A DNA stretch of 64,000 nt from Mercurialis annua (GCF_937616625.2 NC_065577.1:24875501-24939500); one strand, 5' to 3'. Counted from the first letter of the stretch, positions 19,057 through 33,429 are shown. Translations and numbers: made by a program. The notes: a model not told the origin generated them from the sequence alone.

Positions 19057-21722
19057 TTTGGCTTCAATTGCTTAAAAGGTTATACGTTTTGTTTTGTTTC
19101 GTAACGTTTTAAACATTTGAATTTGTTTCGTAACGTTGGTAAATGTTTATCTTAATTTGCTAAAGAGGTGAAATGTTTGGATTTGTTTTGTAATGTTTTA
19201 AACGTTTGGCTTTGTTTTATAAGGTTTATAAATGTTCGGCTTAAAACGCTAAAAAGGTGAAACATTTGGATTTGTTTCGTAATGTTTGTAAACGTTTGGC
19301 TTAAATTGCTAAAAAGGGGAAACTTCTGGATTTGTTTTGTAAAGTTTGTAAACGTTTAACTTAAACCTCTAAAAAAGGGAAGCGTTTGGATTTGTTTCGT
19401 AACGTTTGTAAACGTTTGGCTTAAATCGCTAAAAATGCGAAGCATTTGGATTTTTTTCGTAACGTTTTTAAAGGTTTGGTTTAAATCGCTAAAAAGGGGA
19501 AACATTTGGATTTGTTTCAAACTGTTTGTAAACGTTTGGCTTAAATCGCTAAAAAGGTGAAACATTTGGATTTGTTTGTAACGTTTGTAAACATTTGGCT
19601 TAAATTGCTAAACGCGAAAACGTGTGTATTTGTTTCGTAACGTTTGTAAACGTTTGGCTTATATCGCTAAAAAGGGGAAATGTTTTGATTGGTTTCATGA
19701 CATTTGTAAACGTTTGGCTTAAATTGCTAAAAATGTGAAACGCTTGGATTTGTTTTGTAATGTTTGTAAATTTTGGCTTATATTGCTAAAAGGTGAAACT
19801 CTTGGATTTGTTTCGTAACGTTTGTTAACGTTTGGCTTAAATTGCTCAAATGGGATAATGTTTGGATTTGTTTCGTAACGTTTATAAATGTTTGGCTTAA
19901 ATCCCTAAAAATGTGATATGTTTGGTTTAGTTTCTTAACCTTTGTAAACGCTTGGCTTAACTCGCTAAAAATTTGAAACGTTTGGATTTGTTTCGTAACG
20001 TTTGTAAACGTTTGGCTTAAATCGCTAAAAAGTTGAAACGTTTGGATTTGTTTCGTAATGTTGTAAACATTTTGCTTAAAATACTAAAAAGGTGAAACGT
20101 TTGGATTTGTTTCGTAAAGTTTGTGAAAGTTTGGCTTCAATTGCTAAAAAGGTGAAACACTTGTTTTTATTTCGTAATGTTTGTAAACGTTTGGCTTGAA
20201 TTGCTAAAATAGTGAAACGTTTGGATTTTTTCGTAACGTTTGTTAACGTTTCGCTTAAATTGCTAATAAGGTGAAACATTTGGATTATTTTCGTAATGTT
20301 TGTAAACATTTGGCTTAAATCGCTAAAAAGGTGAAACATTTGGATTTTGTTTTGTATCGTTTGTAAACGTTTGGATTAAATTTCTAAAAATGTGAAACGT
20401 TTGGATTTGTTTCGTAACGTTTGTAAATGTTTGGCTTAAATTGCTAAAAAGGTGAAACGTTTGGTTTTGTTTCGTAACGTTTGTAAATGTTTGGCTTCAA
20501 TCACTAAAAATGGGAAACGTTTCGATTTGTTTTGTAACATTTGTAAACGTTTGGCTTAAATTGCTAAAAATGTAAAACGCTTGGATTTGTTTCGTAACGT
20601 TTATAAATGTTTGGATTAAATCGCTAAAAAAGGGAAACGTTTGGATATATTTCGTAACGTTAGAAAACATTTGGCTTCAATCACTAAATAGGTGAAACTT
20701 TTGGATTTATTTTGTAATGTTTACAAACGTTTGGCTTCAATCACTAAAAAGGTTAAAAGTTTGGATTTGTTTCATAATGTTTGTAAACCATTTGGCTTAA
20801 ATCGATAAAAAGGTGAAACGTTTGGTTTTGTTTTGTAACGTTTGTAAACATTTGGCTTAAATTGCTAAAAAGGGAAAACGTTTGAATTTGTTTCGTAACA
20901 TTTGTAAACGTTTGGCTTAAATTGCTAAAATGGGGAAATGTTTGGATTTTATGCGTACCGTTTGTAAGTTTGGCTTAAATCCCAAAAAAGGTTAAACGTT
21001 TGGTTTTTTTTTCGTAGCATTTGTAAACGTTTGGCTTAAATCGCTAAAAAGGTGAAACGTTTGGATTTGTTTCGTATCGTTTGTAAATGTTTGGCTTAAA
21101 TTGCTAAAAATGGGAAACGCTTGGATTTGTTTCGTAACGTTTGTAAACGTTCGGCTTAAATCGCTAAAAAGGTGAAACGTTTGGTTTTGTTTCGTAATGT
21201 TTGAAAACGTTCGGCTTAACTCGCTAAAAATGTGAAACGTTTGGTTTTGTTTGATAACCTTTGTAAACGTTTGGCTTATGTCGGTGAAAAGGTGAAACGT
21301 GTAGATTTGTTTTGTAACTTTTCTAAGCGTTTGGTTTAAATTGATAAAAAGGTGAAACGCTTGGATTTATTTCTTATCATTTGTAAACGTTTGGCTTTAT
21401 TTTGTAATGTTAGTAAACATTTGGCTTAAATCGCTAAAAAGCTGAAACATTTGGTTTTGTTTCGTAACGTTTTAAACGTTTGGATTTGTTTCGTAACGTT
21501 TGTAAACGTTTGGCTTAAATTTCTGAAAAGGAAAAATGTTTGGTTTTGTTTCATAACCTTTGTAAACGTTCGGCTTACATCGCGAAAAAGGTGAAACGTT
21601 TGGATTTGTTTCGTAACATTCTAAACGTTTGTTTTAAATCGCTAAAATGGGGAAACGTTTGGATTTGTTTCGTAACGCTTGGATTTGTTTCGTAACGTTG
21701 TAAACGTTTGGCTTAAATCGCT
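19057..21722 (+). repeat. 60-bp satellite array, block 4
   Basis: About 44 forward monomers. Frames such as 20076-20339 (minus) are satellite translations. Confidence 0.96.
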
Positions 21723-21909
21723 CGGTTTATAAACGTCTATGAAACAAATCCAAACTATTCCCAATTTTAGCGATTGAATCCAAACGTTTACAAAAATTAC
21801 AAAAAGAATCCAAGCATTTCACCCTTTTAGCGATTTAAGCAAAACATTGACAAACATTACGAAATAAAACCAAAAGTTTCACATTTAATTAAATATTTAA
21901 ACCAAACGT
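21723..21909 (-). repeat. inverted satellite cassette, copy 1
   Basis: Reverse-orientation monomers begin right after CTCGGTTTATAAACG and end at TTTAATTAAATATTTAAACC. The same cassette with the same joints recurs at 23363-23547, offset 1640 bp. Confidence 0.88.
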
Positions 21910-23362
21910 TTAAAAAGGTGAAACATTTGGATTTGTTTCGTAACATTTGAAAACGTTTGACTTAAATCGCTAAAATGTTGAAGCATTTGGATTTGTTTCG
22001 TAACATTTGTAAACGTTTGGCTTCAATCACTAAAAAGGGGAAACGTTTGGATTTGTTTTGTAACGTTTACAAACATTTGGCTTCAATCAATAAAAAGGGG
22101 AAAAGTTTGGATTTCTTTCGTAATGTTTGTAAACCATTTGCCTTATATCGTTAAAAAGGTGAAATTTTTGGTTTTGTTTCACAACGTTTGTAAACGTTCC
22201 ACTTCAATCACTAAAAAGGTGAAACGTTTGATTTTGTTTTGTAACGTTTGTAAACCTTTTGCTTTAATTGCAAAAAAGGGGAAACGTTTGGATTTGTTTC
22301 GTAACGTTTGTAAACGTTTGGCTTAAATTGCTAAAATGGAGAAATGTTTGGATTTGTTTCGTCATGTTTGTAAACGTTTGGCTTAAATCGCTAAAAAGGT
22401 TAAACGTTTGGGTTTGCTTTGTAAGATTTGTTAACGTTTGGCTTATATCGCTAAAAAGATGAAACGTTTGGATTTGTTTCGTAACGTTTGTAAACGTTTG
22501 GCTTAAATCGCTAAAAAGGTTAAACGTTTGGGTTTGCTTTGTAAGATTTGTTAACGTTTGGCTTATATCGCTAAAAAGATGAAACGTTTGGATTTGTTTC
22601 GTAACGTTTGTAAACGTTTGGCTTAAATTGCTAAAAAGGTGAAACGCTTGGATTGTTTTCGTAACGTTTGTAAACGTTTGGCTTAAATCGCTAAAAAGGG
22701 GAAACATTTGGTTTTGTTTCATAACGTTTGTAAACGTTCGGCTTAAATCGCTAAAAATATGAAACGTTTGGCTTTGTTTCATAACCTATGTAAACTTTTG
22801 GTTTAAATCGCTAAAACGGTAAAACGTTTGGATTTGTTTCATAACGTTTATAAACGTTTTGTTTAAATTGCTAAAAAAGTGAAACGCTTGGATTTGTTTC
22901 GTAACATTAGTAAACGTTTGGCTTTGTTTTGTAACGTGTGTAAACGTTTGGCTTAATTCGCTAAGAAGCTGAAACGTTTGTTTTGTTTCGTAACGGTTTA
23001 AACGCTTGGATTTGTTTTGTAACATTTGTAAACATTTGGCTTTGTTTTATAACGTTTGGCTTAAATCGCTAAAAAACTAAAACGTTTGGTTTTGTTTCGT
23101 AACGTTTTAAACGTTTGGATTTGTTTCGTACCATTTGTAAACATTTGGCTTTGTTTTGTAGCGTTTGTAAACGTTTGGCTTAAATAGTTAAAACTTGAAA
23201 CGTTTGGATTTGTTACGTAATCTTTGTAAACGTTTGGATTAAATCGCTATCGTAATGTTTTAAACGTTTGGCTTAAATCGCTAAAATGGGGAAACATTTG
23301 GATTTGTTTCGTAAGGATTGGATTTGTTTTAGTAGCGTTTCAAACGTTTGGCTTAAATCGCT
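21910..23362 (+). repeat. 60-bp satellite array, block 5
   Basis: Forward monomers between two copies of the same inverted cassette. Includes the exact 120-bp duplication at 22381-22620 and a 172-codon minus-strand frame (22264-22782) that is translated satellite. Confidence 0.95.
22381..22620 (+). repeat. exact 120-bp (two-monomer) tandem duplication
   Basis: Bases 22381-22500 and 22501-22620 are identical as read, including rare variants such as TTTGGGTTTGC and GTAAGATTTG. Neighbouring monomers differ clearly, so this is a very recent unequal exchange. Confidence 0.95.
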
Positions 23363-23547
23363 CGGTTTATAAACGTTTATGAAACAAATCCAAACGTTTC
23401 CCAATTTTAGCGATTGAAACCAAACGTTTCCAAACAATACGAAAAGAATCCAAGTGTTTCTCCTTTTTCGCGATTAAAGCCTAACATTTACAACATTACG
23501 AAACAGATCCAAAAGATTCACATTTAATTAAATATTTAAACCAAACG
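23363..23547 (-). repeat. inverted satellite cassette, copy 2
   Basis: Repeats the structure of 21723-21909 with the CTCGGTTTATAAACG entry joint and the TTTAATTAAATATTTAAACC exit. Some base differences are present. Confidence 0.88.
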
Positions 23548-24545
23548 TTTAAAAAGGGGAAACCTTTGGATTTGTTTCGTAACGTTTGTAAATGTTTCGC
23601 TTAAATAGCTAAAAAGGTGAAACGTTTGGATTTGTTTCATAACGTTTGTAAACGTTTGGCTTAAATAAGTAACAAGGTGAAACGTTTGGATTTGTTTCGT
23701 AACGTTTGTAAACGTTTGGCTTAAATCGGTAAAATAGTGAAACGTTTGGTTTTGTTTCGTAACATTAGTAAACGTTTGGCTTAAATCGCTAAAAAGGTGA
23801 AACATTTGGATTGGTTTCGTAACATTTGTAAACGTTCCCCATTTTTTGCGATTTAAGGCAAATATTTACAAACGTTACGAAACAAATCCAAACGTTTCAC
23901 CTTCTTAGTGATTTAAGCCAAACGTTTACAAACGTTACGAAACAAAATTACGAAACAAATCCAAACCTTTCACCTTTTTAGCGATTTAAGCCACGTTTAC
24001 AAACGTTTGGATTTGTTTCGTAACATTTATCAACGTTTGGCTTAAATTGCTAAAAAGGGGAAACGTTTGGCTTAAATGGCTAAAAAGGCGAAAAGTTTGG
24101 ATTTGTTGGTAATGTTTGTAAACGTTTGGCTTAAATCGCTAAAATGGGGAAACATGTGGATTTGTTTCGTAACGTTTGTAAACGTTTGGCTTGAATCGCT
24201 AAAAACGGAAAACGTTTGGATTTGTTTCGTAACGTTTGTAAACTTTTGGCTTAAATTGCAAAAAAGATGAAACGCTTGGATTTGTTTCTTATCATATGTA
24301 AACGTTTGGCTTAAATCGGAAAAAAGGTAAAACGTTTGGATTTGTTTTGTAACATTTGTAAATGTTTGGCTTAAATTGCGAAAATAGGTAAATGTTTGGA
24401 TTTGTTTCGTAACGTTTGTATATGTTTGGCTTAAAATCGATTAAAAGGTGATATGTTTAGTTTTGTTTCAAAACCTTTGTTAACGTTTGGCTTAAATCAC
24501 TAAAATGGGGAAACATTTGGATTTGTATCGTAACGTTTCAAAAGT
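23548..24545 (+). repeat. 60-bp satellite array, block 6, with an inverted stretch
   Basis: Forward monomers at 23548-23836 and about 24003-24545. The part at 23837-24002 is in reverse orientation. Confidence 0.92.
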
Positions 24546-25324
24546 TTAAAACGTTATCAAACGAATCCAAATGTTTGACCTTTTTAGCGATTTAAGCCAA
24601 ATATTTAAAACGTTACGAAACAAATCAAAACGTTTCCCCATTTTAGCAATTTAAGCCAAACGATTAAAAACGTTATGAAACAAATCCAAACGTTTCATCT
24701 TTTTAGCGATTTAAGCCAAACGTTTACAAACGTTACGAAACAAATCCAAGTGTTTCCCGTTTTTAGCAATTTAAGCCATCGTTTCAAACGTTACAAAACA
24801 AATCCAAACGTTTCACCTTTTTAGCGATTTAAGCCAAACGTTTACAAACGTTACGAAACAAATCCAAATATTTCCCCTTTTTAGCAATTTAAGCCCAACG
24901 TTTACAAACGTTATGAAACAAATCCAAACATTTCATCTTTTTAGCGATGTAAGCCAAACGTTTACAAACGTTACGAAACAAATCCAAGTGTTTCCCGTTT
25001 TTAGCAATTTAAGCCATCGTTTCAAACGTTACAAAACAAATCCAAATGTTTCACCTTTTTAGCGATTTAAGCCAAACATTTACAAACGTTACGAAACAAA
25101 TCCAAATATTTCCCCTTTTTAGCAATTTAAGCCCAACGTTTACAAACGTTACGAAACAAATCCAAGCGTTTCACCTTTTTAGCAATTTAAGCAAAACGTC
25201 TACAAACGTTACGAAACAAATCCAAATGTTTCACCTTATTTGCGATTAAAGCTAAACATTTCAATTTTTTCGCGATTTAAGTCGAACGTCTACAAACGTT
25301 ACGAAACAAATCCAAACATTTCAA
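24546..25324 (-). repeat. satellite, reverse block
   Basis: Reverse monomers (ACGAAACAAATCC, then TTTTTAGCGATTTAAGCC). It contains an internal duplication of about three monomers (near 24720-24960 and 24960-25140). Confidence 0.93.
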
Positions 25325-25993
25325 ACGTTTGGCTTAAACTGCTAAAAAGGGAAACATTTGGTTTTATTTAGTAACGTTTGTAAACGTTTGGTTTCGTTTC
25401 GTAACGTTTTCACCTTTTTAGCGATTTAAGCCAAACGTTTGATTTTATTTCATAACCTTTATAAACGTTACGAAACAAAACCAAACGTTTAAAACGTTAT
25501 GAAATAAATACAAACGTTTAAAACGTTACGAAAAAATACAAACCTTTCATATTTTTAGCGATTTAAGCCCAACGTTTACAAACATTAGGAAACAAATCTA
25601 AATGTTTCCCCATTTCCGATTTAAGCCAATCGTTTATAAACGCTACGAAACAAATCCAAGAGTTACACCTTTTGAGCAATTTAAGCCAAACATTAACAAA
25701 CGTTATGAAACAAATCCAAACAATTCTCCATTTTAGCGATTTAAGCCAAACGTTTACAAACGTTGCGAAACAAATCCAAGTGTTTCACCTTTTTAGCAAT
25801 TTAAGCAAATTGTTTAAAAACGTTACGAAACAAACCCAAACGTTTCACCATTTTAGTGATTTAAGCCAAACTTTTACAAACGTTACGAAATAAATCGAAA
25901 CGTTTCACCTTTTTAGCGATTTAAGCTAAATATTTAGAAATGTTACGAAACAAATCCAAACGTTTCCCAATTTTAGCGATTTAAGCCTACCGT
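25325..25993. repeat. satellite, rapidly alternating orientation
   Basis: Forward 25325-25409, reverse to 25437, forward to 25471, then reverse to 25993. Some runs are shorter than a monomer. Confidence 0.88.
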
Positions 25994-27925
25994 TTATAAA
26001 CGTTTGGTTTTGGTTCGTAAACGTTTGGCTTAAATCGCTAAAAAATTGAAACGTTTGGATTTGTTCGTAACGTTTGTAAACATTTGGCTTAAATCGCTAA
26101 AAATGTGAAACATTTGGTTTTGTTCAATAACGTTTGTAAACGTTTCAGTCAAATTGCCAAATAGGTGAAACGCTTGGATTTTGTTTCGTAACGTTTGTAC
26201 ACGTTTGGCTTAAATTGCTAAAAAGGTGAAATGTTTGGTTTTGTTTCGTAATGTTTGTAAATGTTTGGCTTAAATTGCAAAAAAGGTTAAACGCTTGGAT
26301 TTGTTTCGTAACGTTTGTAAATGCTTTGCTTAAATTGCTAAAATGGTGAAACGTTTAGATTTATTTCGTAACATTTGTAAACGTTTGGCTTAAATCGCTA
26401 AAATGGGGAAACGTTTGGATTTGTTTCGTAAGGATTGCCTTATATCGCTAAAAATGTGAAATGTTTTGTTTAGTTCTTTAACGTTTGTAAACGTTTGGCT
26501 TAAATAGTGAAAAAAGGGAAACGTTTGGATTTGTTTCGTAACGTTTAAAAACGTTTGGCTTAAATCGCAAAAAAGGTGGAACGTTTCGTTTCGTTTTGTA
26601 ACGTTTATAAAAGTTTTGCTTAAATCGCTAAAAATGTAAAACATTTGGATTTGTTTCGTAACGTTTGTAAATGTTTGGCTTAAATCGCGAAAAATGTGAA
26701 ACATTTGGATTTGTTTCGTAACGTTTGTAAACGTTTGCCATAAATCGCTAAAAAGGTGAAACGTTTTGATTTGTTTTGTGACAATTTAAACGTTTTGTTT
26801 TGTTTCGTAACGTTTGTAAACGTTTGACTTCAATCACTAAAAAGGTGAAACGTTTAGATTTGTTTCGTAACGTTTGTAAACGTCTGGCTTCAATCGCTAA
26901 AAAGGTGAAACGTTTGGATTGGTTTTTTAATGTTTGTAAACGATTGGCTTAAATTTCTAAAAAGGTGAAATGATTGGATTTGTTTCGTAACGTTTTCAAA
27001 GGTTTGGATTAAATTGCTAAATAGGTGAAACATTTTGTATTGTTTCGTAACGTTTGTAAACAATTGGCTTCAATCGCTAAAAAGGTGAAATACTTTGATT
27101 TGATTCGTAACATTTGTAAACGTTTGGCTTAAATCGCTAAAAAAGCGAAATGTTTGGATTTGTTTCGTAACGTTTTAAACGTTTTGTTTTGTTTCGTAAT
27201 GTTTGTAAACAATTAGCCTCAATCGCTAAAAAGCTGAAACTACTAGATTCGTTTCGTAACGTTTGTAAACATTTGGTTTAAATATTTAAATAGGGGAAAC
27301 GTTTGGATTTGTTTCGTAACGTTTCTAAACGTTTGGCTTAAATTGTTATAAAGGTGAAACGTTTGGATTTGTTTCGTAACGTTTGTAAACGTTTGGCTTG
27401 AATTGCTAATGAAACGTTTGGATTTGTTTTGTAATGTTTTAAACGTTTGGTTTTTTTTCGTAACGTTTGTACACGCTTGGCTTAAGTCGCTAAAAAGGTG
27501 AAACGTTTGCATTTGTTTCGTAACGTTTGTAAACGTTTGGCTTAAATCGCTAAAAAGGCGAAACATTTGGTTTGGTTTCGTAACGTCTGTAAACATTTGG
27601 TTTTGTTTTGTAACGTTTGGCTTAAATCGCTAAAAAGGTGAAACATTTGATTTGTTTCGTAACATTTGGAAGCGCTTGGCTTAAATTGCTAAAAAGGTGA
27701 AACGTTTGAATTTGTTTCGTAATGTTTATAAACGTTTGGCTTAAATCGCTAAAAACGTGAAACGTTTGGTTTTGTTTTGTAACGCTTGTAAACGTTTAGC
27801 TTAAATTGCTAAAAAGGTGAAACGTTTCATTTTGTTTCATAACGTTTGTAAACGTTTGGCTTCAATCACTAAAAAGGCGAAACGTTTGGATTTGTTTCAT
27901 AACATTTGGATTTGTTTCATAACGT
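25994..27925 (+). repeat. satellite, forward block
   Basis: About 32 forward monomers inside copy A of the segmental duplication. Confidence 0.95.
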
Positions 27926-30009
27926 TTTACCTTTTCAGAAATTCAAGCCAAAAAATTAAAACGTTACGAAAAAAATCCAAACGTTTCACCATTTTTGCGA
28001 TTTAAGCCAAACGTTACGAAACAAATCCAACGTTTTCACCTTTTTTAGCAATTTAAGCCAAACGTTACGTAATAAAACCAAACGTTTCACCTTTTTAGCA
28101 ATTTAAGCCACATTTGCAAACATTACGAAACAAAACCAAACGTTTCACCTTATTAGCGATTTAAACCAAATGTTTACAAACGTTACAGAACAAAACCAAA
28201 TGTTTCACATTTTTAGCAATTTAAGCCGAACGTTTACAAATGTTACGGAACAAAACCAAACGTTTCACCTTTTTAGCGATTTAAGCCAAACGTTTACAAC
28301 GTTATAAAACAAATCCAAATGTTTCACCTTTTTAGTGATTTAAGCCAAATGTTTACAAACGTTTTGAAACATATCCAAACGTTTCACCTTTTTAGCAATT
28401 TAAGCCAAACCTTTACAAACGTTAAATCCGAACGTTAAATTAATTTTACAAAAGTTACGAAAACAAAACCAAACGTTTCACCTTTTTAGCGATTTAAGCC
28501 AAACGTTTACAAAAGTTACAAAACAAATCGAAACGTTTCACTTGTTTTGCGATTTAAGCCAAACGCTTACAAACATTACGAAACAAATCCAAACGTTTCC
28601 CCTTTTTAGCAATTTAAGCCAAACGTTTACAAACGTTACGAAACAAATCCAAACGTTTAACCTTTTTAGCGATTTATGCTAAACATTTACAAACGTTACA
28701 AAACAAATCCAAATATTTCACCTTTTTAGCGATTTAAGCCAATCGTTTACAAACGTTACGAAAAAAATCTAAACGTTTCACCTTTTTAGCGATTTAAGCC
28801 AAATGTTAACAAACGTTTCGGAACAAATCCAAACGTTTCCCCTTTATAATGATTTAAGCCAAACGTTTACAAACGATACAGAACAAACCCAAATGTTTCA
28901 CCTTTTTAGCGATATAAGCCTAACATCTACAAATGTTACGAAACAAATCCAAATGTTTCACCTTTTTAGCGATTTATATGTTTCACCAGTTTACCAATTT
29001 AAGCCAAACGTTTACAAACTCTACGAAACAAATCCAAATGTTTCACCTTTTTAGTAATTTAAGCCAAACGTTTACAAATGTTGCGAAACAAATCCAAATG
29101 TTTCACCTTTTTAGGGTTTTAAGCCAAACGTTTACAAACGTTATGGAACAAATCCAAACGTTTCATAACAAATCCAAACATTTCCCCTTTTCAACGATTT
29201 AAACCAAAGGTTTACAAACATTACAAAACAAAACCAAACGTTTCACCTTTTTAGCCATTTAAGCCAAACGTTTTCAAACGTTACGGAACAAATCCAAATG
29301 ATTCACCTTTTTAGCGATTTAAGCCAAACATTTACAAACGTTACGAAACAAAACCAAATGTTTCACCTTTTTAGCGATTTAAGCCAAACATTTACAAATG
29401 TTACGAAACAAATCCAAACATTTCACCTTTTTAGCGATTTAAGCAAAACGTTTACAAAATTTACGAAACAAATCCAAACGTTTCACCTTTTTAGCTATTT
29501 AAGCAAAACGTTTACAAACGTTACGAAACAAATCCCAACATTTCACCTTTTTAGCGATTAAAGCCAAATGTTTACAAACGTTACGGAACAAATCCAAGAG
29601 TTTCACCTTTTTAGCAATTTAAGCTAAAACATTTACAAAAGTTACGAACTAAATCCAAACGCTTCCACTTTTTAGCGATTTAAGCCAAACGTTTACAAAC
29701 GTTACGAAAAAAATCCAAGCATTCCACCTTTTTAGCAATTTAAGTAGAACGTTGATAACATTATTAAACAAATCGGTAAAACGTTATGAAACAAACGTTT
29801 ATAACCGTTACGAAACCAATCCAAACGTTTAAAACGTAACGAAACAAATCCAAACGTTTCACTTTTTTAGCGAGTTAGGCCAAACGTTTGCAAATGTTAC
29901 GAAACAAATCCAAATGTTTCCCCATTTTAGCGATTTAAACCAAACGTTTAAAGGTTACTAAACAAATCCAAACGTTTCGTAACGTTTACAAAGGATATGA
30001 AACAAAACA
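27926..30009 (-). repeat. satellite, reverse block
   Basis: About 35 reverse monomers. Plus-strand frames here (for example 29298-29561) are the same 20-residue repeat seen on the minus strand in forward blocks. Confidence 0.95.
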
Positions 30010-31385
30010 AAAGATTTGGCTTAAATTGCTAAAAAGGTGAAACGTTTGGATTTCTTTCGCAACGTTTGTAAACGTTTGGCATAAATTGCTAAAAAAGGAA
30101 AACGTTTGGATTTGTTTCGTAATTTTTGAAACTATTTGGCTTAAATCGCTAAAAAGGTCAAACATTTGGATTTATTTCATAATGTTTGTAAACGTCTGGC
30201 ATAAATCGCAAATAAGGTCAAACGTTTGGATTTGTTTCGTAACGTTTCTAAGCGTTTGGCTTAAATCGCTAAAAAGCGTGAAACGTGTCGATTTGTTTCG
30301 TAACGATTTAAACATTTGGCATAAATTGCTAAAAAACTGAAACGTTTGGATTTGTTTCGTAAAGTTTGTATATGTCTGGCTTAAATCGCTAAAAATGTCA
30401 AACGTTTGAATTTGCTTCGTATCGTTTGTAAACGTATGGCTTAAATCGCTAAAAAGGTTAAACGTTTGGATTTGTTTCGTAACGTTTTAAAAGTTTGGCT
30501 TAAATCGCTAGAAAGCTGAAATGTTTGGATTTGTTTTCGTTTGTAAATGTTTGGCTTAAATCGCTAAAAAGGTGAAACGTAAAGATTTAGTTCGTAACGT
30601 TTGTAAACGGTTGGCTCAAATTGCTAAAAAGGTGAAATGGTTGGATTTTTTCGTAACCTTTGTAAATGTTTGGCATAAATCGATAAAAAGGTAAAACGTT
30701 TGGATTTGTTTCGTAGCGTTTATACACGTTTGGCTTAAATCGTTAAAAATGTGAAACATTTGGTTTTGTTCCGCAACGTTTGTAAACACTTGGCTTAAAT
30801 CGCTAAAAAGGTGAAACCTTTGGATTTGTTTCGTAACGTTTGTAAAGGTTTGGCTTAAATCCCTAAAAATGTGAAACTTTTGGTTTTGTTTCGTAACGTT
30901 TGTAAACGTTTGGCAAAAATGGCTAAAAAGGCAAAACGTTTGGATTTGTTTGTAATGTTTGTAAACGTTTGGCTTAAATCGCTAAAATGGGGAAACGTGT
31001 GGATTTCTTTCGTACCGTTTGTAAATGTTTGGCTTGAATCGCTAAAAAGGGGAAACGTTTGGATTTGTTTCGTAACGTTTGTAAACTTTTGGCTTAAATT
31101 GCAAAATGGATGAAACGCTTGGATTTGTTTCTTAACATTTGTAAACGTTTGGCTTTAATCGTTAAAAAGGTGAAACGTTTGGATTTGTTTTGTAACGTTT
31201 GTAAATGTTTGGCTTAAATTGCTAAAATGTGTAAATGTTTGGATTTGTTTCGTAACATTTGTATACGTTTGGCTTAAAATCTATTAAAAGGTGATATGTT
31301 TGGTTTTGTTTCAAAACCTTTGTAAACGTTTGGCTTAAATCACTAAAATGGGAAAACATTTGGATTTGTTTCGTAACGTTTCAAA
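30010..31385 (+). repeat. satellite, forward block
   Basis: Forward monomers. From about 30906 this belongs to copy B of the segmental duplication. Confidence 0.95.
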
Positions 31386-31918
31386 CGTTTAAAACGTTAG
31401 CAAACAAATCCAAATGTTTGACCTTTTTAGCGATTTAAGCAAAATATTTAAAATGTTACGAAATAAATCCAAACGTTTCCCCATTTTAGCAATTTAAGCC
31501 AAACGTTTAGAAACGTTATGAAACAAAACCAAATGTTTCACCTTTTTAGCGATTTAAGCCAAACGTTTACAAACGTTACGAAACAAATCCAAATGTTTCA
31601 CCTTTTTAGCAATTTAAGCCAACCGTTTCAAACGTTACAAAACAATTCCAAACGTTTCACCTTTTTAGCGATTTAAGCCAAATATTTACAAACATTACGG
31701 AACAAATCCAAACGTTTCACATTTTTAGCGATTTAAGCCAAACGTTTACAAACGTTACGAAACAAATCCAAATATTTTCCCTTTTTAGCAATTTAAGCCC
31801 AACGTTTACTAACGTTACGAAACAAATCCAAGCGTTTCACCTTTTTAGCAATTTAGGCAAAACGTTTACAAACGTTACGAAGCAAATCCAAACGTTTCAC
31901 CTTATTAGCGATTGAAGT
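31386..31918 (-). repeat. satellite, reverse block up to the chromovirus
   Basis: Reverse monomers matching 24546-25250. Ends in the target site GAAGT (31914-31918). Confidence 0.94.
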
Positions 31919-33429
31919 TGTCACGACCCGATTTCCGCTTAGAAACTCGTGTCGAGACCGGCGCTAGGGAATGGGAATGGTTGTTCCGAAACCCGTAGCA
32001 AGCCTAGGAAAAACAGTAAAAACTTTTCGCGTTTTGAAAACATAAAAGGTTTCAATTTCTTTTCGCAAGTATTTGAAAACCCTCAATTAAACGTGTAATC
32101 AAAACCATGCCATCGCATTTTTGGACTCAGGGTGATACATGTATACTGCACACACCTTGACACAACCCTGCCCAAAAACAATGCCAGCGGTGCAAACCAG
32201 TTATCCTTTCAAGTAACTGGTTTAAGCATGCCACTTAATTAATCACAAAGCTTTTATTAAAACCAGGTTTCTTATAAACAACTGGCAAAAGCCCTTTTTT
32301 ATAAAAACATGCCTTTGTCCCAAAATGATACTCACAGTAGTTTCATATCAGAGTTTAAGCATTTACAATTGAACTACTGTTCGGAGCTAGAACTACTCTG
32401 CAGCTCTAGAGTGACCTTTATTTAGTTACAACTTCCAGAAAAAGAATTGGAAGTCTTGTCACGTCAAAATATCATTTACCTGTGAAAAGGGAAATCAACG
32501 GGGGTCAAATATGAGTGAATTCACATAGTTACTCAGGCATATTAATAAAAGCAGAAATCGCATGTAAACACACTTTGTGCAGCCAAATAACCGATCCAAA
32601 TGAAACCCTAAGAGAAACCCCATTTGGTTAACTGTGACTAATGTCACAGTTCGTGCTCTCTTGTTTAACACAGGATGAAATGTGAACTCACATTGTCACA
32701 ATCATCTTATCTCTGTGTAAGGTTTGCTGGGCCGTAAATTAAATTACTGGCTCCCCAGGATAACCTGTTAGGTCTTGGCCGCTTTGCAAGCATCTGGCCA
32801 AAGAACCCAACTAGTATGCAATGCAATGTTTTATTAATACCGGTGATCACACAGTTCTATTGTTGCCCAATAGATAGCACGTTCCAGTGGATCTATATAT
32901 TGGTTTCAAATCGACTCTATGCAATGCAATTTCAAACACATTTTTAGTTATAAATGTTTTGGCATCAATATTCAAAAGTAAATATGCGAACTCACAAAAC
33001 CGTTATCCACAAAACAGTTCTTGTTCACCCTCTACTCTCCTGGTCCAGTAGCTTGCTTGCTCGTTGGATCTAGTTAGAAAACAATTGTTAAATACAATTG
33101 AAACAAGAATTCTAACTCTAAAGAGTAGACTTTCTATTGACATTACTAACATGTAACATATCTATTCTATACTCATATTCGATATCAACTCATAATCCTC
33201 TAACTATTAACCACTTTGATTAATAGAGGACCCAATTAAAACATCTCTATGTTTTAATTAATCGAACTCCCTTAATTGTCCTAGTTCTTTTAATCCTTTA
33301 AACGTCCAGGTTTAAGGTTTAAAGTCCATTTAAATCATCCATAGTTCGACGATTACTTCCGTCGAAAGTTAGGGCAAAAAGCCCCAAAACAATCCCCCCT
33401 TCGAGCCATGGCAGCACGATCGTGCGACC

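Larger units (their letters stand above)
24060..30905. repeat. segmental satellite duplication, copy A (about 6.8 kb)
   Basis: This stretch of mixed-orientation satellite matches 30906-31918 plus 42219-47560. Orientation switches at about 24545, 25325, 25409, 25437, 25471, 25993, 27925 and 30010 all recur in copy B in the same order. Copy A contains about 300 bp (near 26090-26390) that copy B lacks. Confidence 0.85.
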
